Positions 60,600-64,000 of a stretch of DNA of 64,000 nucleotides are shown here, one piece after another. Under the pieces are notes generated by a model that was not told where the DNA came from, ran no database searches, and saw only the letters and a program-made list of their open reading frames with translations. Source of the DNA: Rhodovarius crocodyli (GTDB lineage Bacteria; Pseudomonadota; Alphaproteobacteria; Acetobacterales; Acetobacteraceae); the NCBI RefSeq assembly GCF_004005855.1, contig NZ_SACL01000001.1, forward strand, positions 372,001 to 436,000. The letters run 5' to 3'. A program made the position numbers and the translations under genes. How positions within the stretch are numbered: position 1 is the stretch's first letter; each line of letters starts with the position of its first letter.

Positions 60600-61568
60600 C
60601 TACTCGATCCGCACGCCCAGCTGGCGCACGATCGCGCTCCAGGCCGGGCGTTCGCGCCGCTCCAGCTCGGTCAGGCCCTCGGGGGTGGTGGGCTCGGCCT
60701 TGGCGGCCTGGCCGCGCAGCACTTCCTGGAAGCCCGTGGACTGCATCGCCTCATGCGCGGCCTCGCGGAACTGCGCGACCACGGGCTGCGGCGTGCGGGC
60801 CGGCATGTACAGCGCCTGCCACAGGCCGATGTTCAGGTCGACGCCGAACTCCTTCACCGTCGGCACATTCGGCAGCAGCGCCAGGCGCTCGGCCTCCACC
60901 ACCGCCAGGATGCGGGTCTGGCCGTCGCGGGCCATGGCCTCCGCACCGCCGCCGGGCACGGCCATCACATCCACCTGGGATGCCATCACGGCCTGCATGG
61001 CCGGCGCCTGGCCGGTGAAGGGCACATGCAGCAGCTCCATGCCGACATGGCGCGCCACGCGCTCGAAGGCCAGGTGAGAGGTGCTGCCCACGCCCCAGCT
61101 GCCGAAGGAAAGCCCGTTGGGATCGGCCTTGGCCGCCGCGATCAGCCCCGGCAGGTCACGGATCTGCGGCTTGGACGGCCCGACCACGATGGCGAAGGGA
61201 ATGGTCGTGACCAGCGTGACCGGGGCGAAATCCTTCTCCGGGTCATAGGGCAGGTTGCGGTAGATGAACTGGTTGATGGCCTGGGTGTCCACATTGGCCA
61301 GGAAGGCCGTGTAGCCATCGGGCGCCGAGCGCGCGGCCACCGCCGCGCCGATGCCGCCACCCGCACCCGCGCGGTTCTCCACCACCACGGACTGCTTCAG
61401 GATGCCGGACATGGGGACCGAAAGCCCGCGCGCCAGGATGTCGTTCACCCCCCCGGCGTTATAGGGGGAGATGATGCGGATCGACCGCTCAGGCCAGGCG
61501 GCGAGGGCGGGCGTCGCCAGCAGCGTGCCGGCCCCGGCGGCGAGAAGGTGGCGCCTCGAAATGGTCAT
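60600..61568 (-). CDS. TctC/Bug-type periplasmic solute receptor (fifth)
   Basis: A 322-residue receptor with a Tat-like signal (ISRRHLLAAGAGTLLATPALA). The pocket motif RSIRIISPYNAGGVNDILARGL has Asn in place of the usual Pro or Thr, and VVVENRAGAGGGIGAAVAAR follows. It is divergent from the nitrilase gene across a 220-base region, so it may be regulated with it. The start at 61568 precedes the signal; an upstream ATG adds a non-signal extension. Confidence 0.9.
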   Translation of the reverse strand: MTISRRHLLAAGAGTLLATPALAAWPERSIRIISPYNAGGVNDILARGLSVPMSGILKQSVVVENRAGAGGGIGAAVAARSAPDGYTAFLANVDTQAINQFIYRNLPYDPEKDFAPVTLVTTIPFAIVVGPSKPQIRDLPGLIAAAKADPNGLSFGSWGVGSTSHLAFERVARHVGMELLHVPFTGQAPAMQAVMASQVDVMAVPGGGAEAMARDGQTRILAVVEAERLALLPNVPTVKEFGVDLNIGLWQALYMPARTPQPVVAQFREAAHEAMQSTGFQEVLRGQAAKAEPTTPEGLTELERRERPAWSAIVRQLGVRIE

Positions 61569-61788
61569 GCGCGTGCCTCGTTGTTGGGGCGATGGTCGCA
61601 CCCGTTATGCCGGCCGCGCGCCGGCGTTTCCCTGAAAAGCCGCCCGGTTTTCCGGGTCGATGGCCATTGCTAGCCGCCCGGCCCCCATCGCGGGAATCCC
61701 GAAATCGCGCAGCGGGTGTTGCAGGAATTCGGGGTGCCGCCCCGCCCCTGCCCCCCCGCATGATGCGCCGACGCTTCAGGAGCCCCAC
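61569..61788. other. Promoter region between TctC and nitrilase genes
   Basis: 220 bases with no open frame of coding character. Short palindromes (such as TCGCGGGATTCCCGA-like at about 61688) are seen but none is convincing as an operator. Divergent promoters are expected here. Confidence 0.35.
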
Positions 61789-62799
61789 ATGTCCCTGCCC
61801 CATATCAAGGTCGCAGCCGCGCATCTCGCCCCCGTGTGGATGGATGCGGCCGCCACCGCCGCCAAGGCCTGCGATGCCGTGGCCGAGGCCGCGCGGGCAG
61901 GTGCCCAGCTGGTGATGTTCCCTGAAAGCTACATCCCGGGCTTCCCGGCCTGGACGGCGCTGGCCGCCCCCATCCTGACGCATGAGCATTTCGCCCGTTT
62001 CGCCGCGCAATCCATCCGCGCCGACGGGCCCGAGCTCGACAGCCTGCGCAAGGCCGCGCGGCGGCATGGCGTGCATGTCTCGGTGGGTTTCAGTGAGGCG
62101 ACGGAGGCATCGCTCGGCTGCCTGTGGAACAGCAACATGCTGATCGGCCCCGACGGCACGGTGCTGAACCACCGCCGCAAGCTGGTGCCGACCTATTACG
62201 AGAAGCTGGTCTGGGCGCCCGGCGATGCCGAGGGCCTGCGCGTGACGCAGACCCCCATCGGCCGCATCGGCGCGCTGATCTGCGGCGAGAACACCAACCC
62301 GCTGGCCCGCTTCGCGCTGATGGCCGAGGGCGAGCAGCTGCACCTGGCTTCCTTCCCCCCCATCTGGCCCACCCGCATGCCGGGCGAAGCCGCCGCCTAC
62401 GACATCGAGGAAGCCATCCGCATCCGCTGCGGCGCGCATTCCTTCGAGGCGAAATGCTTCACGCTGGTCGCTTCCTCCTACCTCGACGCACCGGCCGCCC
62501 GGGCGCTGGCCGCGCTTTCGCCCGAGGCCGCGCGGGTGATCGAGGGCACGCCCCGCGCCGTCAGCCTGGCCATCGGCCCCGATGGCCGGCAGATCGGCCA
62601 GAGCCAGCGCGACGAGGGGCTGCTGTTCGTCGAGATGAACCTGGCCGATTGCGTGGAGCCCAAGCAGTTCCACGATGTCGTCGGCTACTACAACCGCTTC
62701 GACATCTTCCGCCTGACGGTGGACCGCACGCCCCGCCCGCCGATCCGCTTCCAGGACCTGGCGCCGGAAGCCCCGCCGCCGCCCGAACAGGCCGCTTGA
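61789..62799 (+). CDS. Nitrilase
   Basis: A 336-residue carbon-nitrogen hydrolase. The catalytic triad is Glu46 in VMFPESYIPGFP, Lys near residue 130 in LNHRRKLVPTYYEKL and Cys165 in ICGENTNPLARF. The late stretches RMPGEAAAYDIEEAIRIRCGAHSFEAKCF and FQDLAP fit nitrilase-type enzymes rather than amidases. It converts nitriles to acids and ammonia. CAGGAG precedes the ATG. A LysR gene follows 55 bases downstream on the same strand. Confidence 0.9.
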   Translation: MSLPHIKVAAAHLAPVWMDAAATAAKACDAVAEAARAGAQLVMFPESYIPGFPAWTALAAPILTHEHFARFAAQSIRADGPELDSLRKAARRHGVHVSVGFSEATEASLGCLWNSNMLIGPDGTVLNHRRKLVPTYYEKLVWAPGDAEGLRVTQTPIGRIGALICGENTNPLARFALMAEGEQLHLASFPPIWPTRMPGEAAAYDIEEAIRIRCGAHSFEAKCFTLVASSYLDAPAARALAALSPEAARVIEGTPRAVSLAIGPDGRQIGQSQRDEGLLFVEMNLADCVEPKQFHDVVGYYNRFDIFRLTVDRTPRPPIRFQDLAPEAPPPPEQAA

Positions 62800-62854
62800 C
62801 CGGCGCTGCGCGGTGTTGGACGGATCGCCCTGCGATGCGGGAGCAGACCGGACC

Positions 62855-63769
62855 ATGCCGCGACAGCTCGACTGGAGCACCCTGCCCTTCTTCCTGGAAC
62901 TGGCGCGCCAGGGCCGGCTGGCCCCTGCCGCGCGCCGCTTGCGCGTGGACCACACCACCGTCAGCCGCCGCGTGGCCGAGCTGGAGAAGTCGCTCGACCT
63001 CAAGCTGTTCGACCGCTCGGCCGAGGGGTTTTCACTGACCGAGGCCGGGCGTGGCCTGCTGCCGCATGCGGAGGCCATGGAAGCCCAGGCCCTGGCGATG
63101 ACCGATGGCCGGGATGATGCCTCCGCGGGCGTGCAGGGCCGCGTGCGGGTCGCCAGCATGGAAGGCATCGCGGCCCAGTATCTCGCCCGCCGGCTGCCGC
63201 GCCTGGCCCGCCGCCATCCGGGGCTGATGGTCGAGATCGTGACCAGCCCCGCCCTGTATAACCTGACCAAGCGCGAGGCCGACATCAGCCTCTCCTTCGC
63301 GCCGGTGCGCGGGCCGAAGCTGACCATCCGGCAGGTGGGCGGCTTCGGGCTGTTCCTCTATGCCGCGCCCTCCTATCTGGCCGAGCACGGCACCCCGGAA
63401 ACGCCGGCAGCGCTGGCCGAACACAGCTTCGTCGATTACGTCGAGGACCTGGTCCAGATCCCGGAGGTCCACTGGCTGCTGGACGCCGTGCCGGCGCCGC
63501 GCGTGGCGTTCCGGTCCTCCTCGATGTACGCGCAGGCCACGGCCGCGGCGAATGGCGCGGGGCTGGTGCTGCTGCCCTCCTTCGCCGGGGAATCCGACCC
63601 GCGGCTGGTGCCGGTGCTGAAGCCGCAGATCCGCGCTGAACGCCCGATCTACCTGGCGGTGCATGAGGATCTTGCCTGGGTGCCTCGCGTGCGGGAAACC
63701 GTGCGCTTCCTGGAGGAGACGCTGCGCGCGGACCGCGATTTCCTGATGGATGGCGCGCCCGAGAATTAG
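62855..63769 (+). CDS. LysR family transcriptional regulator
   Basis: A 304-residue LysR protein. The DNA-binding domain has RLAPAARRLRVDHTTVSRRVAELEKSL (residues about 20-46), and the effector domain starts near residue 90 (GRVRVASMEGIAAQYL). The ATG at 62855 gives the family start; the frame is open upstream. It follows the nitrilase gene and may regulate it and the TctC gene. Between its stop (63769) and the MATE gene at 63848, 78 bases hold an imperfect palindrome (CCGGAAATGA near TCATTCCGG) that may be a terminator or operator. Confidence 0.9.
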   Translation: MPRQLDWSTLPFFLELARQGRLAPAARRLRVDHTTVSRRVAELEKSLDLKLFDRSAEGFSLTEAGRGLLPHAEAMEAQALAMTDGRDDASAGVQGRVRVASMEGIAAQYLARRLPRLARRHPGLMVEIVTSPALYNLTKREADISLSFAPVRGPKLTIRQVGGFGLFLYAAPSYLAEHGTPETPAALAEHSFVDYVEDLVQIPEVHWLLDAVPAPRVAFRSSSMYAQATAAANGAGLVLLPSFAGESDPRLVPVLKPQIRAERPIYLAVHEDLAWVPRVRETVRFLEETLRADRDFLMDGAPEN

Positions 63770-63847
63770 AGGCATATGCCCCTATTTGTCCGGAAATGAG
63801 GCGTCTGCGTCATTCCGGCCAGGCACGCCCCGCCCGATCATGGGGGC

Positions 63848-64000
63848 ATGAGCGCCACCACCCTCTCGACCGACCTGCGCACCCGCCGCCTGCTCGAAGC
63901 ACCCATCGTGCCGCTGCTGCTGCGCATGGCCTGGCCCAACATCCTCATCATGCTCGCCCAGGCCTCCACCGGGCTGATCGAGACCTGGTGGGTTTCCCAT
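63848..64000 (+). CDS. MATE family efflux transporter, N-terminal part (cut by the window edge)
   Basis: Only 51 residues are visible, without a stop codon. The sequence begins MSATTLSTDLRTRR and continues with EAPIVPLLLRMAWPNILIMLAQASTGLIE. The first membrane helix and the P-x-N-x-x-M-L-Q-A-type pattern fit the first repeat of MATE (NorM) Na+ or H+ coupled efflux pumps. The start has no strong Shine-Dalgarno. The rest lies outside the window, so the call rests on this short segment. Confidence 0.7.
   Translation, partial: MSATTLSTDLRTRRLLEAPIVPLLLRMAWPNILIMLAQASTGLIETWWVSH

Noticed and set aside
61489-63327. Long minus-strand open frame across nitrilase and LysR genes
   Set aside because: It spans two genes with clear motifs on the plus strand and the gap between them; it is a shadow frame.
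1-64000. CRISPR arrays, insertion sequences or phage genes
   Set aside because: No regularly spaced direct repeats, transposase motifs or phage structural proteins were recognised on either strand.

Overview
The window is high-GC DNA from an alphaproteobacterium, most likely of the family Acetobacteraceae and resembling Roseomonas and its relatives. The reasons are the hopanoid genes, a cellulose synthase with BcsA and BcsB fused in one polypeptide, a large set of TctC/Bug-type periplasmic solute receptors, and dense, ATGA-coupled operons. The assignment is inferred from gene content; no marker gene such as rRNA is present. Coding density is very high, with one tRNA and no insertion sequence, phage gene or CRISPR array seen.

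Layout. 1-2468: an MFS transporter (cut by the edge), a divergent AraC regulator and an epoxide-hydrolase-like enzyme. 2465-7141: CoA-binding protein, ChaA-type antiporter, a large basic amino acid decarboxylase and a small secreted protein. 7145-9767: the late queuosine genes queA-tgt-queF, each overlapping the next by ATGA. 9815-15517: two LysR-controlled catabolic units, each ending in a TctC receptor (DECR-like SDR; LigI-like amidohydrolase). 15542-25182: the cellulose operon (proline-rich protein, bcsQ, fused bcsAB, bcsC), with a nested hairpin touching the first Shine-Dalgarno. 25457-34053: a VWA protein, two paralogous secreted proteins, an exported hydrolase, hrcA, mscL, a succinate-semialdehyde dehydrogenase and the cbpA-cbpM chaperone pair.

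34074-37830: GntR regulator, fumarylacetoacetase-type hydrolase, cyclase-family hydrolase and TctC, an aromatic or organic acid catabolic unit. 37832-44286: a two-subunit ThDP enzyme, a 2-hydroxyacid dehydrogenase and an MmgE/PrpD protein, separated internally by an AT-rich composite palindrome, divergent from eutB-eutC-arfB. 44345-49506: hopanoid genes (shc, hpnB, hpnA, hpnM) plus a 59-residue lipoprotein. 49503-51973: AGE-family epimerase, folD, YggT and tRNA-Ala(CGC). 52028-63769: a region rich in C-N hydrolases (C45 acyltransferase, two coupled deacetylases, acetamidase/formamidase, nitrilase) with two TctC receptors, an exported lyase homologue, a beta-propeller protein and two regulators. 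A MATE transporter begins at the right edge.

How the genes work together. The recurrent pattern is regulator plus one to four soluble enzymes plus a TctC receptor, with no TctA/TctB membrane genes in the window. This suggests many receptors sharing permeases encoded elsewhere. The most unusual items are the bcs leader hairpin, the composite palindrome at 39496-39592, the operator-like repeat at 54120-54143, the deacetylase pair whose second member has lost metal ligands, and the exported argininosuccinate-lyase homologue with a changed active site.
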